This document shows positions 45,444-54,029 of a DNA stretch of 64,000 bases, in pieces. Each line of letters begins with the position of its first letter. The first letter of the stretch is position 1. Both the position numbers and the translations under genes were made by a program. Origin of the DNA: an uncultured Prevotellaceae bacterium (GTDB taxonomy: Bacteria; Bacteroidota; Bacteroidia; Bacteroidales; Bacteroidaceae); NCBI GenBank assembly GCA_947167515.1, contig CAMVIM010000007.1:62001-126000 (forward strand). The letters are read 5' to 3'. The notes beneath the pieces were generated by a model. The model was not told the DNA's origin. It was given only the letters and a program-made list of their open reading frames with translations, and did no database searches.

Positions 45444-45882
45444 CTCGATTGCCCTGTTTGCCGGAAGTTTTGACCCCTTCACCATTGGGCATAAGAACAT
45501 CGTTGACCGCGCTTTGCAGAGTGTGGCTGACGAGGTCATCATTGCCATCGGCTACAACAACGAGAAACACGGCCTATTCTCACTCGAAGAGCGACTGCAA
45601 GCCATCCGCAAAGTCTATCAAGACGAGGCAAGGGTGCGTGTGGATGCCTACGAAGGACTGACCACCGACTATGCCAAGAGGGTAGGGGCGACCTTCCTGT
45701 TACGAGGGGTGAGAAGCGTGAAAGACTTTGAATATGAACGCGACATCGCCGAGGTGAACAGGCGACTCACTGGCATCGAGACCGTGCTGCTCTTCACCGA
45801 TGCGAAATACTCCTGCATCAGTTCCAGCATCGTTCGCGAATTGATTTCCTACCATAAAGACGTAAAAAAATTTCTTCCATGA
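45382..45882 (+). CDS. coaD: Phosphopantetheine adenylyltransferase
   Basis: CoaD adenylates 4'-phosphopantetheine, the penultimate step of coenzyme A synthesis. The catalytic TxGH motif is in ALFAGSFDPFTIGHKNIVDR, here quoted as GSFDPFTIGHKN, and the second signature SCISSSIVRELI is near the C-terminus. Family members start right at the first beta-strand (M-x-IALFPGSFDP), but here the only in-frame ATG lies about 20 codons earlier. The extra N-terminus (DKLTNKVNVPSLNREGRGR) is encoded by a palindromic small repeat. Total 166 residues. Stop overlaps the S41 protease start (ATGA). Confidence 0.93.
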   Translation: MDKLTNKVNVPSLNREGRGRVSIALFAGSFDPFTIGHKNIVDRALQSVADEVIIAIGYNNEKHGLFSLEERLQAIRKVYQDEARVRVDAYEGLTTDYAKRVGATFLLRGVRSVKDFEYERDIAEVNRRLTGIETVLLFTDAKYSCISSSIVRELISYHKDVKKFLP

Positions 45883-47585
45883 TGATTAAAAACCACACCA
45901 TAGCAATACTTGCTGCACTGCTCGCCATCATTGCCCTGCCACAAGCGGCACAGGCCCAGCAGAAAACAAACACACAAACACCGAATGCCCATGCGCTGGA
46001 CATGCAGATTCGCAAAATCATCTTTGCAGAAAGCGCCATCAGCCAGATGTATGTGGATGAAGTGGACATCGAAAAGGTGACGGAAGATGCCATTCGGGGC
46101 ATACTGAAGGAACTCGACCCACACTCCACCTACACGCCTGCCAAGGATGTGGAAGCCCTGAACGAGACACTCACGGGTTCTTTCGAAGGCATTGGCGTAC
46201 AATTCAATATGAACGAAGACACGCTCGTGGTCATCCAACCTGTCAGCGGCGGCCCCTCCGAGAAGGTGGGCATCATTGCCGGCGACAAGATTGTGACGGT
46301 GAATGACAGTGCCATTGCTGGTGTGAAGATGCCGAAGGAAGACATCATGAAGAGGCTCCGTGGCCCTAAAGGCACCACCGTCCACTTGGGCGTCATCCGT
46401 CAAGGAGTGAAGGGTGTACAGAAATTCACGGTCACACGCGACAAAATCCCCGTCTATACCATCGATGCCATCTACATGATAGACCCCACCACGGGCTACA
46501 TCCGCATCAGCAGTTTCGGTGCCACCACCAAGGAGGAATTCACCAAGGCGGCAACCCGACTGCTGGCTCAAGGCATGAAAGACCTCATCATCGACCTTCA
46601 AGGCAATGGCGGCGGCTACCTGCAGGCAGCTGTTGACCTTGCCGACCAATTCCTTGACCATAACGAGATGATTGTCTATACCGAAGGACGTGTGACAGGA
46701 CGACAGGAGTACCACGCGAAGGCAGGGAAGATGAACATCAACCGAGTCGTGGTGCTCGTCGATGGCTACACAGCATCGGCAGCCGAGATTCTTTCCGGTG
46801 CCCTGCAAGACAATGACCGAGGCATCATCGTCGGCCGCCGCACCTTCGCCAAAGGACTTGTACAACGCCCCATCGACCTGCCCGACGGTTCCCTCATCCG
46901 ACTGACTGTAGCACACTACTACAGTCCTGTAGGACGCTGTTTCCAGAAGCCCTATGTGAAAGGCGACAAGAAGAAGTACGAGATGGATATGCTCGACCGC
47001 CTGAACAGCGGAGAACTGATGAATGCCGACAGCATCCACTTCCCCGACTCCCTCAAGTACCAGACCACCGGAGGCCGCACCGTCTATGGTGGCGGTGGCA
47101 TCATGCCCGACGTGTATGTGCCGCTTGACACGACCCTCTACACGCCGCTTCACCGCGAACTGGCTGCCAAGAGCTGCATCAACACCTCCACCCTCAAGTG
47201 GATTAACGCACATCGCAAGGAACTCAACAAGACCTACCGCATTGACCTGTACCAAAAAGCGCATGCCAAGATGGTGGAAAACAAAAAGTACAACCTTGAA
47301 GACCTGCGAATGGGCTTTGAGCAGTTCAAGAAAGACTTCACGGTGCCACAGGAACTGATGGGCATCCTCATTGCCAAGGCCAAAGAAGAGAAGATTGAAT
47401 ATACCGACTCGGTCTTCCAAGCCACACTCCCCACACTGCACCTACAGATGAAAGCCCTTGTGGCACGCGACCTTTGGGACATGTCTGAATACTTTGAAAT
47501 CGTCAACCCCTACAACGAAATCTACAAGCAAGGACTTCAAGCGCTGAGGAACGACGAACTCTTCCAAAGCATCAAGTCCGAATAA
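45879..47585 (+). CDS. Exported carboxy-terminal processing protease, S41 family
   Basis: The 568-residue protein has a signal peptide (IAILAALLAIIALPQAAQAQ). An N-terminal helical region precedes a PDZ domain (about 95-175, GSFEGIGVQF, IAGDKIVTVND). The S41 catalytic domain has Ser300 in GYTASAAEIL and Lys325 in RRTFAKGLVQ, the expected Ser-Lys dyad 25 residues apart. A further ~150-residue C-terminal region is typical of Bacteroidetes members. Such periplasmic proteases trim or degrade envelope proteins. Coupled to coaD by an ATGA overlap; the next ATG at 45882 is an alternative start. Target proteins are unknown. Confidence 0.92.
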   Translation: MMIKNHTIAILAALLAIIALPQAAQAQQKTNTQTPNAHALDMQIRKIIFAESAISQMYVDEVDIEKVTEDAIRGILKELDPHSTYTPAKDVEALNETLTGSFEGIGVQFNMNEDTLVVIQPVSGGPSEKVGIIAGDKIVTVNDSAIAGVKMPKEDIMKRLRGPKGTTVHLGVIRQGVKGVQKFTVTRDKIPVYTIDAIYMIDPTTGYIRISSFGATTKEEFTKAATRLLAQGMKDLIIDLQGNGGGYLQAAVDLADQFLDHNEMIVYTEGRVTGRQEYHAKAGKMNINRVVVLVDGYTASAAEILSGALQDNDRGIIVGRRTFAKGLVQRPIDLPDGSLIRLTVAHYYSPVGRCFQKPYVKGDKKKYEMDMLDRLNSGELMNADSIHFPDSLKYQTTGGRTVYGGGGIMPDVYVPLDTTLYTPLHRELAAKSCINTSTLKWINAHRKELNKTYRIDLYQKAHAKMVENKKYNLEDLRMGFEQFKKDFTVPQELMGILIAKAKEEKIEYTDSVFQATLPTLHLQMKALVARDLWDMSEYFEIVNPYNEIYKQGLQALRNDELFQSIKSE

Positions 47586-47651
47586 CTTGTCATTTCAAAA
47601 TCATTTCATCACTTCCGACAGTTCCCATCAACGACCCCAAAAATCAGACTT

Positions 47652-48095
47652 ATGATTACCTATAATACCGATGGCGTGAAGATGCCAACCATCCGCCGCC
47701 GCGACACCAGCGCATGGATTAAGGCCGTGGCAGCCACCTATGGAAAGAGGGTGGGGGACATTGGCTACATCTTCTGCAACGACGACAAGATTCTGGAGGT
47801 GAACCGCCAGTATCTGCAACACGACTACTACACCGACATCATCACCTTCGACTACTGCGACGACGCTCTGCTCACAGGCAAGAAGGACACCATCGCCGGC
47901 GACCTCTTCATCAGTCTTGACACCGTGCGCAGCAACGCCGAACAGCAAGGCACCACCTATGAGGAGGAACTGCATCGCGTCATCATTCACGGCATCCTCC
48001 ACCTCTGCGGCATCAACGACAAAGGCCCTGGAGAGCGTGAAATCATGGAAGCTGCAGAGAACAAAGCACTGGAATTATTAAAACAGATGGGTTGA
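47652..48095 (+). CDS. ybeY: Endoribonuclease YbeY
   Basis: YbeY is a metal-dependent single-strand endoribonuclease acting in 16S rRNA 3' maturation and ribosome quality control. This 147-residue protein has the central DIITFDY and GDLFISLDTV strands and the zinc motif region HGILHLCGINDKGPGE. In E. coli the motif is HGxLHLxGYDH; here the third His position is Lys (NDK), a form I recall in Bacteroidetes homologues (often YKDK), so activity is probably kept with a different third ligand. It stands between the S41 protease and argF' in the same direction. Confidence 0.92.
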   Translation: MITYNTDGVKMPTIRRRDTSAWIKAVAATYGKRVGDIGYIFCNDDKILEVNRQYLQHDYYTDIITFDYCDDALLTGKKDTIAGDLFISLDTVRSNAEQQGTTYEEELHRVIIHGILHLCGINDKGPGEREIMEAAENKALELLKQMG

Positions 48096-48162
48096 ATGGG
48101 CAGAATGGGCACCACTAAACCCATTAAACCTCATAAAACCCCACTAACCCTATAAAACAACA

Positions 48163-49191
48163 ATGAAAGTTTTTCAGCACGTATCCGACATTGGCGACCT
48201 GCGCAAAGCCCTCGACGAGGCTTTTGAAATCAAGGCAGACCGCTATAAGTATCAAGCATTGGGCAAGAACAAGACCGCCATGCTCATCTTCTTCAACAAC
48301 TCCTTGCGCACCCGCCTTTCCACTCAGAAAGCAGCGCTCAACCTCGGCATGAACGTCATCGTGCTCGACGTGAATCAGGGAGCATGGAAACTGGAGACTG
48401 AGCGTGGTGTCATCATGGAAAGTGACAAAAGCGAGCATCTTCTTGAGGCCATTCCCGTGATGGGTTGCTACTGCGACCTCATCGGTGTGCGTTCCTTCGC
48501 ACGTTTCGAGTCACGAAAGGATGACTACGAAGAGAAGATACTCCAGCAGTTCATCCAGTACAGCGGCCGCCCCGTCTTCTTCATGGAGAGTGCCACCGTG
48601 CACCCCCTGCAGGCATTTGCCGACCTCATCACCATCGAGGAATACAAGGACAAGACCCTCGTCGAGCCAAATCCACTCTTCGGAGGTAACCCCGTACAGC
48701 GCATACCGAACCAACGCCCCAAGGTGGTGCTGTCATGGGCTCCCCATCCCAAGGCACTCCCACAAGCAGTGCCCAACTCCTTTGCTGAGTGGATGAATGC
48801 CGCCGATGTGGACTTTGTGGTGACCCACCCCGAAGGCTACGAACTCGACCCGCAATTTGTTGGAGGTGCCCACGTAGAGTACGACCAGATGAAAGCCTTC
48901 GAGGGAGCCGACTTTATCTATGCCAAGAACTGGAGCTGTCCAGGCGTAACCCGTCCAGAAGACTATGGCAAGGTGTTGGGCGACTATCATGATTATGCAG
49001 CATGGACTGTTTCTGACCGTCAGATGGCGGTCACCAACAACGCCTTCTTCATGCACTGCCTGCCCGTACGCCGCAACATGATTGTGACCGACGATGTGAT
49101 TGAGGCACCCACCTCCATCGTCATTCCTGAGGCCGCCAACAGAGAGATATCTGCAACGGTCGTGCTAAAAAGGATGCTGGAATCACTATAG
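48163..49191 (+). CDS. argF': N-succinylornithine carbamoyltransferase (Bacteroides argF' type)
   Basis: The enzyme carbamoylates an N-acylated ornithine; in Bacteroides fragilis the substrate is N-succinyl-L-ornithine, giving an arginine route distinct from that of most bacteria. The 342 residues show the carbamoyl-phosphate motif FFNNSLRTRLSTQKAA, the region HPLQAFADL, and the HCLPVRRNMIVTDDV strand with the catalytic Cys. The long 80s-loop and absence of the ornithine carbamoyltransferase SxxTRT spelling support the acylornithine subgroup. Substrate (succinyl or acetyl) is from family knowledge. No other arginine gene is nearby. Confidence 0.88.
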   Translation: MKVFQHVSDIGDLRKALDEAFEIKADRYKYQALGKNKTAMLIFFNNSLRTRLSTQKAALNLGMNVIVLDVNQGAWKLETERGVIMESDKSEHLLEAIPVMGCYCDLIGVRSFARFESRKDDYEEKILQQFIQYSGRPVFFMESATVHPLQAFADLITIEEYKDKTLVEPNPLFGGNPVQRIPNQRPKVVLSWAPHPKALPQAVPNSFAEWMNAADVDFVVTHPEGYELDPQFVGGAHVEYDQMKAFEGADFIYAKNWSCPGVTRPEDYGKVLGDYHDYAAWTVSDRQMAVTNNAFFMHCLPVRRNMIVTDDVIEAPTSIVIPEAANREISATVVLKRMLESL

Positions 49192-49291
49192 AATAATTAG
49201 TCTAACTAACTCAACTTTCGGGAGTAGTTAAGAAGTTGAGCACATACAAAACTTTAATAACTAAAAATACCAGTGAAACTCGATAACCTAC

Positions 49292-49330
49292 AAAGAGAAG
49301 GGCTGCCATCAATTAGCAGCCCTTCTCTTT
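49292..49330. terminator. Bidirectional terminator at the argF'/lgt junction
   Basis: AAAGAGAAGGGCTGC and GCAGCCCTTCTCTTT form a perfect 15-bp stem with a 9-nt loop. The lgt stop codon lies inside the loop and its last codons (KRRAA) are encoded by the stem. A second hairpin (CTCAACTT/AAGTTGAG, 49210-49240) lies upstream. Confidence 0.85.
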
Positions 49331-50193
49331 GCTCTCCACATGCACCATACCCCCAATATCACAAAGGGAATGCTGAGCAGTTGCCCCATGTCGAGGAGCA
49401 TACCTTGCTCGAAATCCACCTGCTCTTTCTTCAAAAACTCGATGAAAAAGCGGAAGGTGAAGATGCTGGCGAGGCAGAAACCGAAATAAAAGCCTGTGCC
49501 AACGGCTGTAGGCGACGTTTGGCTCATGCCCTGTGCCTTGTACCACCGCCAGTAAATCATCGCTCCTACGATGAAAATGACGAGGTAGGCGAGGGCTTCG
49601 TACAGCTGTGCTGGATGGCGAGGCACGAGTTCACCATCCACCATCGCTTCATGACTGTGGAAAATAAAGGCCCAAGAGACATCGGTCACACTGCCGACAA
49701 TCTCCGAATTCATCAAGTTACCCATGCGGATGCAGCAGGCAGTCATAGGCACAGAGATGGCGATGTTGTCCATCACCACCCAAGGTTTCAGTTTCATCTT
49801 GCGCCAATAGAGCACCATCGCCACGATAAGGCCGATAGTGCCGCCGTGGCTTGCCAAACCCTCATAGCCCGTGAATTTCCATGAACCGTCAGCCATCTGA
49901 TGGATGGGGAGCAACATCTCAATCAGACCCTTGCCGCTGGTCAGATAGTAGCCTGGCTCGTAAAAGATGCAGTGACCCAGCCGGGCACCGACCAGCACAC
50001 CGATGAAGCAATAGAAGAAGAGGGGTTCAAACTTCTCGTCCTCTATCTTCTGCTGCTTATACAGCTTCTGTACAATGAGATAGGCCAACAGCAAGCCCAC
50101 ACACCACAGCAGCGAATACCAACGCACACTGAAAGCACCCACCGAAAAGGCCTCCACCGAAGGCTGCCAGTCAATAAAAAGCATGTTCATCAT
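49309..50193 (-). CDS. lgt: Prolipoprotein diacylglyceryl transferase
   Basis: Lgt moves diacylglycerol from phosphatidylglycerol to the lipobox Cys of prolipoproteins in the inner membrane, the first step of lipoprotein maturation. The 294 residues have about seven hydrophobic helices and the signatures ARLGHCIFYEP, LASHGGTIG, the essential Arg region CIRMGNLMNSEIVG and HPAQLYEA. The start overlaps the ychF stop by ATGA; a second Met two codons later is possible. It would serve substrates such as the lipoprotein at 10.4 kb. Confidence 0.95.
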   Translation of the reverse strand: MMNMLFIDWQPSVEAFSVGAFSVRWYSLLWCVGLLLAYLIVQKLYKQQKIEDEKFEPLFFYCFIGVLVGARLGHCIFYEPGYYLTSGKGLIEMLLPIHQMADGSWKFTGYEGLASHGGTIGLIVAMVLYWRKMKLKPWVVMDNIAISVPMTACCIRMGNLMNSEIVGSVTDVSWAFIFHSHEAMVDGELVPRHPAQLYEALAYLVIFIVGAMIYWRWYKAQGMSQTSPTAVGTGFYFGFCLASIFTFRFFIEFLKKEQVDFEQGMLLDMGQLLSIPFVILGVWCMWRAKRRAAN

Positions 50194-51293
50194 ACATTAA
50201 ATCTGAAGTGCATGATGTCGCCGTCCTGCACCACGTAGTCCTTACCTTCCACACTGAGTTTGCCAGCCTCTCGCACGGCTGCTTCGCTGCCATACTTGAT
50301 GTAGTCGTCGTATTTTATCACCTCGGCGCGGATAAAGCCCTTCTCGAAATCGGTGTGGATGACACCCGCACATTGTGGTGCTTTCCATCCTTTACGTACC
50401 GTCCACGCCTTCACCTCCATCTCGCCTGCGGTGATGAAGGTCTGCAGGTTCAGGAGCGAATAGATGGCCTTGATGAGGCGGTTGCAGCCGCTTTCCTCCA
50501 GACCCAGATCTTCGAGAAACATCTGCTTCTCCTCATAGCTCTCCAGTTCGGCGATGTCGGCTTCTGTCTGCGCACTAATGATGAGCAGTTCGGCATTCTC
50601 CCCCTTGATGGCCTCACGCACCCTGTCCACGTAGGCGTTGCCATTCTTTGCGCTGGCATCGTCCACGTTGCAGACATACAGCACGGGCTTGGTGGTCAAC
50701 AGGAACATGTTCTTCGCCGCCACAGCCTCCTCATCGTTCTCAGGCTCCACGGTGCGGGCAGAGAGTCCCTTCTCCAGGGCTTCCTTATAGCGCACGAGCA
50801 GGCCATACTCCACCTTGGCGGCCTTGTCGTGACCCACATTGGCCAGTTTCTCCGTCTTCTTGATGCGAGCCTCAACGGTTTCGAGGTCTTTCAGCTGCAG
50901 TTCTGTGTCGATAATTTCCTTGTCACGCACAGGGTCAACCGAGCCGTCCACATGCACGATGTTGCCGTTGTCGAAACAGCGCAGCACATGGATGATGGCA
51001 TCACACTCGCGGATGTTGCCCAAGAACTGGTTGCCCAGTCCCTCGCCCTGACTGGCACCTTTCACCAATCCGGCAATATCCACAATATCACATACCGCTG
51101 GCACGATGCGTCCTGGATGCACCAGTTCAGCCAGTTTGGTCAGTCGCTCATCGGGCACACTCACCTGTCCCAACTGCGCGTCAATCGTACAAAAAGGAAA
51201 GTTTGCCGCCTGCGCCTTTGCGCTCGACAAACAATTGAAAAGTGTTGACTTACCCACATTTGGCAAACCCACAATTCCTGCTTTCAAAGCCAT
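50190..51293 (-). CDS. ychF: Ribosome-binding ATPase YchF (Obg family)
   Basis: YchF is a conserved ATPase/GTPase of the Obg family that binds ribosomes and responds to oxidative stress. The 367 residues start with the P-loop [12 protein letters not shown] (about residues 8-19), then [32 protein letters not shown] with the switch II region, CNVDDASAK in place of NKxD, and a C-terminal TGS-like domain ([17 protein letters not shown]). Full length. It is the first gene of a two-gene unit with lgt, driven by a TAACTTTG box 41 bp upstream, and is divergent from the FKBP gene. Confidence 0.95.
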   Translation of the reverse strand: MALKAGIVGLPNVGKSTLFNCLSSAKAQAANFPFCTIDAQLGQVSVPDERLTKLAELVHPGRIVPAVCDIVDIAGLVKGASQGEGLGNQFLGNIRECDAIIHVLRCFDNGNIVHVDGSVDPVRDKEIIDTELQLKDLETVEARIKKTEKLANVGHDKAAKVEYGLLVRYKEALEKGLSARTVEPENDEEAVAAKNMFLLTTKPVLYVCNVDDASAKNGNAYVDRVREAIKGENAELLIISAQTEADIAELESYEEKQMFLEDLGLEESGCNRLIKAIYSLLNLQTFITAGEMEVKAWTVRKGWKAPQCAGVIHTDFEKGFIRAEVIKYDDYIKYGSEAAVREAGKLSVEGKDYVVQDGDIMHFRFNV

Positions 51294-51333
51294 ATCTTAC
51301 TCTTTTTCTGATGTTCAATTACTTAATTTGGTG

Positions 51334-51341
51334 CAAAGTTA
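51334..51341 (-). promoter_or_regulatory. -7 box for ychF-lgt
   Basis: TAACTTTG on the minus strand fits TAnnTTTG. It forms a back-to-back promoter pair with 51364-51371. Confidence 0.55.
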
Positions 51342-51363
51342 GGCAAAATTCGCCAAAAAAGTC

Positions 51364-51371
51364 TAACTTTG
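51364..51371 (+). promoter_or_regulatory. -7 box for the FKBP gene
   Basis: TAACTTTG on the plus strand, 52 bp upstream of the start codon. Only 22 bp separate it from the divergent box, so the two promoters probably interact. Confidence 0.55.
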
Positions 51372-51423
51372 CAGCCGAATTTGACGATTCATCAAGAATT
51401 TAATCACTAAAAACTCATTACAA

Positions 51424-52032
51424 ATGGATAAATTAAGTTACGCGCTCGGCCTCGGCATTGGCCAGCAGCTAAAGCAGATGGGGCTGAAGGGTAGCCTCGT
51501 GATTGAAGATTTCGCCGCATCCATCAAGGATGTGATTGAAGATAACGACCTCAAGGTAAGCCATCAGGAGGGTCAGCAGATTGTCAACACCTTCTTCCGC
51601 GAACTGGAGCAGAAGCAGAATGCAGCTAAAGCAGAGGCAGGAAAAGCTGCTAAGGAGGAAGGCGCTAAGTTCTTAGCTGAGAATGCCAAGAAGGAAGGCA
51701 TTATCGTGACCAAGAGCGGTCTCCAGTATGAGGTGCTCACAGAGGGTACAGGCAAGAAGCCAAAGGCTACCGACACCGTACGTTGCCACTATGAAGGTCG
51801 TCTGCTCGACGGCACCATCTTCGACAGCAGCTACAAGCGCAATGCCCCTGCCGACTTCGGTCTGCAACAGGTCATCGCAGGTTGGACAGAGGGTGTTCAA
51901 CTGATGGGAGAGGGCGCCAAGTTCCGCTTCTACATCCCCTACATGCTCGCTTATGGTGAAGGTGGTGCAGGAGCTATGATTCCACCTTTTGCCACGCTCA
52001 TCTTCGATGTGGAGCTCATCAAGGTGCTCTAA
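51424..52032 (+). CDS. FKBP-type peptidyl-prolyl cis-trans isomerase (FkpA/Mip-like)
   Basis: The 202-residue protein has an N-terminal helical dimerisation region (SYALGLGIGQQLKQMG, ELEQKQNAAKAEAGKAAKEE) and a C-terminal FKBP domain (about 95-202). The FKBP domain has the rotamase hallmarks YEGRLLDGTIFDSS, GWTEGVQLMGEG, YIPYMLAYG and IPPFATLIFDVEL. Unlike FkpA/Mip proteins there is no signal peptide, so it probably works in the cytoplasm as a folding catalyst or chaperone. It is a single-gene unit with its own promoter and a clear terminator. Confidence 0.93.
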   Translation: MDKLSYALGLGIGQQLKQMGLKGSLVIEDFAASIKDVIEDNDLKVSHQEGQQIVNTFFRELEQKQNAAKAEAGKAAKEEGAKFLAENAKKEGIIVTKSGLQYEVLTEGTGKKPKATDTVRCHYEGRLLDGTIFDSSYKRNAPADFGLQQVIAGWTEGVQLMGEGAKFRFYIPYMLAYGEGGAGAMIPPFATLIFDVELIKVL

Positions 52033-52053
52033 ACCCATCAATCAACCCACAAA

Positions 52054-52092
52054 AAAAAGTGCTACAGACGAAAATTCTGCAGCACTTTTTAT
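52054..52092 (+). terminator. Intrinsic terminator of the FKBP gene
   Basis: AAAAGTGCT and AGCACTTTT with an inner CAG/CTG form a stem around AAAATT, followed by a T-run on the + strand and preceded by an A-run that serves the opposite direction. Confidence 0.85.
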
Positions 52093-52133
52093 GTTTTCTG
52101 AAAGTCCTTTTGGGGTTCAAAACAAGACCACGT

Positions 52134-52202
52134 CGATGGCGTAATTACAACAACGTCGAAACCGTAATTACGACAACGGAAGGGTCGTAATCATGCATAC
52201 GT
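52134..52202. repeat. 23-bp palindromic tandem repeat array 3
   Basis: Units start at 52134, 52157 and 52180 (23-bp period) and carry the dyad core CGTAATTACG or a variant. It lies between the convergent FKBP and amidotransferase/dipeptidase genes. Same architecture as arrays at 18736 and 35534 but with its own core sequence. Confidence 0.85.
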
Positions 52203-52223
52203 AAGGACTGCTGTTAGAAATGC

Positions 52224-54023
52224 TTATGCCTTGTAGGCCTGCACCTCTCGCATGACGCGGAGGAAGTTGCCGCCCCAAATCATCTGAATCTGTTCTTCGG
52301 TGTAGCGTTCGCGGAGCAGATGGCGGGTGAAGTTGATAAGTTCGCTGGCTGATGCACAACCACGAATGCCGCCGTCGCCGTCGAAGTCGGTGCCGATGCC
52401 CACGTGCTCAATGCCCATCACGTTGACCATGTGGTTGAGGTGCTCGATAGCATCGAGGATGGTGGCTTCAAGTTGACAGTTGACAGTTGACAATTGACAG
52501 GTGGGGTTGAAATCAACAGAGTCTTTGACGAGGAATCCATGATAGAGGGTCACTTGTGCCACACCTCCTGCCTGAGCCAATGCCCGCATCTGGTCATCGG
52601 TGAGGTTGCGAGGATGATCACACAAGGCACGGGCAGATGAATGGCTGCATACGATGGGTGTCTTGCTGAGATTAAGGGCATCGTAGAAACTTTCTTCACC
52701 AGCATGGCTGAGGTCGACCATCATGCCCACGCGGTTCATCTCAGCGATGACTTGCTGGCCAAATTCACTCACTCCATGATGCTCGTGGTTGCCTCGAGCG
52801 GAGTCGCAGATGTCGTTGTCGCCGTTGTGGCAGAGGGTCATATAGACCACACCGCGCTTGCGGAAGGTTTCCACATTCTTGATGTCCTTGCCGATGGCAT
52901 AGCCGTTTTCGATGCCGAGCATGATGGCGTGTTTTCCCTCATATTTCAGTCGCCAAAGGTCGTCAGGCGTGTAGGCAATATCCACAGCTGTGCAGTTCTT
53001 CGCCACCATCTCCTCTATCTGCGTGAGGATTTGATTGGCTTTGGCTGTGGCATTTTCGAGGGATGCTTCATCACGTTCCTGCTGTTCCAAGTAGGCCACC
53101 ATGATGGAGGCATCGAGGTGCCCTTCGGTCATCTTATGGAGATCAACGAGTATCTTGGGGTCACGTGAGGCGAAGTTGATGCCTTGTGGGAAAAACATGG
53201 GGGTGTCGCAATGACTGTCGAGGGTGAGTATCTTGCTGTGCAGCGCCTTTGCCTTCTTGAACTCAGCACTCTCCCTCATCAACCATTCGAAGATGGGCAG
53301 CATCTCACGATTGTTCCTCAGAATAAACGTCTCAGGATGCCATTGAACACCCATGATGGACTTGAATTCGTTGCTTTCGATGGCTTCGATGACTCCATCG
53401 GAACTCATGGCTGTCACCTTCAACCCAGGGGCTGGCTCTTTGCAGGCCTGATGATGGAAGGAGTTAACTGCCAGTTCTGTGCCAAAAAGTTTTTCGAGGA
53501 TGGAGCCCTTTGTGATAGTCACTTGATGAGATGGATAACGACGGTCTTGGTCTTGGCTGTGCTTGATGCGAATGCCCTCCATCTGTGTGTGGATGTCCTG
53601 GTAGAGTGTACCTCCAAGGGCTGCATTGATAACCTGAATGCCCTTGCAGATGCCTAACATGGGGATTTGGCGGTCATACGCCAGACGAGCCAACAGCAGC
53701 TCTTGTCGGTCACGCTCAGGGGTGATGCTGTGGAGTTCTTTGACAGGCTCCTCACCCAACAACAACGGATTGATGTCGCCACCTCCACTGAAGATGATGC
53801 CATCCAAGCGGTCAAGCAGCTCGCCAAGATGGTCTGTCTCGTAGAAGGGAGGAATGATGAAGGGAATGCCACCAGCCTTCAACACCGACTGATAGTAACC
53901 CTCAGCCAATGTGCAGGTCTCCTGATTGTAATTGCCCGTGATGCCAATCACAGGAAGTGCCTCCTTCGTACTGAAATCGCTGTTGAGATTTCTGTAGATG
54001 CCTAACCAATCGTAGTTGTCCAT
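52224..54023 (-). CDS. Fused class I glutamine-amidotransferase-like hydrolase (C26) and dipeptidase (M19)
   Basis: The 599-residue protein joins two enzymes. Residues ~20-255 match peptidase C26/gamma-glutamyl hydrolase-like proteins: FSGGGDINP, nucleophile Cys126 in GICKGIQ and His229-Pro-Glu. Residues ~262-599 match the metal-dependent membrane dipeptidase (M19) family: HCD (271-273), GIENGYAIG, VDLSHAGEES, CSHSSAR and GIGTDFDG, all zinc ligands or neighbours. No signal peptide is visible, so it is probably cytosolic. C26 members cleave gamma-glutamyl amides and M19 members cleave dipeptides, so a joint job in gamma-glutamyl peptide breakdown is plausible. A heptamer repeat encodes CQLSTVNCQL at about 508-517. 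Confidence 0.88.
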   Translation of the reverse strand: MDNYDWLGIYRNLNSDFSTKEALPVIGITGNYNQETCTLAEGYYQSVLKAGGIPFIIPPFYETDHLGELLDRLDGIIFSGGGDINPLLLGEEPVKELHSITPERDRQELLLARLAYDRQIPMLGICKGIQVINAALGGTLYQDIHTQMEGIRIKHSQDQDRRYPSHQVTITKGSILEKLFGTELAVNSFHHQACKEPAPGLKVTAMSSDGVIEAIESNEFKSIMGVQWHPETFILRNNREMLPIFEWLMRESAEFKKAKALHSKILTLDSHCDTPMFFPQGINFASRDPKILVDLHKMTEGHLDASIMVAYLEQQERDEASLENATAKANQILTQIEEMVAKNCTAVDIAYTPDDLWRLKYEGKHAIMLGIENGYAIGKDIKNVETFRKRGVVYMTLCHNGDNDICDSARGNHEHHGVSEFGQQVIAEMNRVGMMVDLSHAGEESFYDALNLSKTPIVCSHSSARALCDHPRNLTDDQMRALAQAGGVAQVTLYHGFLVKDSVDFNPTCQLSTVNCQLEATILDAIEHLNHMVNVMGIEHVGIGTDFDGDGGIRGCASASELINFTRHLLRERYTEEQIQMIWGGNFLRVMREVQAYKA

Positions 54024-54029
54024 AATATT

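Noticed and set aside
45849-47441. 530-codon minus-strand frame antisense to the S41 protease
   Set aside because: Overlaps an intact protease with catalytic residues; sequence is shadow-like.
50208-51248. 346-codon plus-strand frame antisense to ychF
   Set aside because: YchF is intact on the other strand with all motifs; the antisense frame has no motif.
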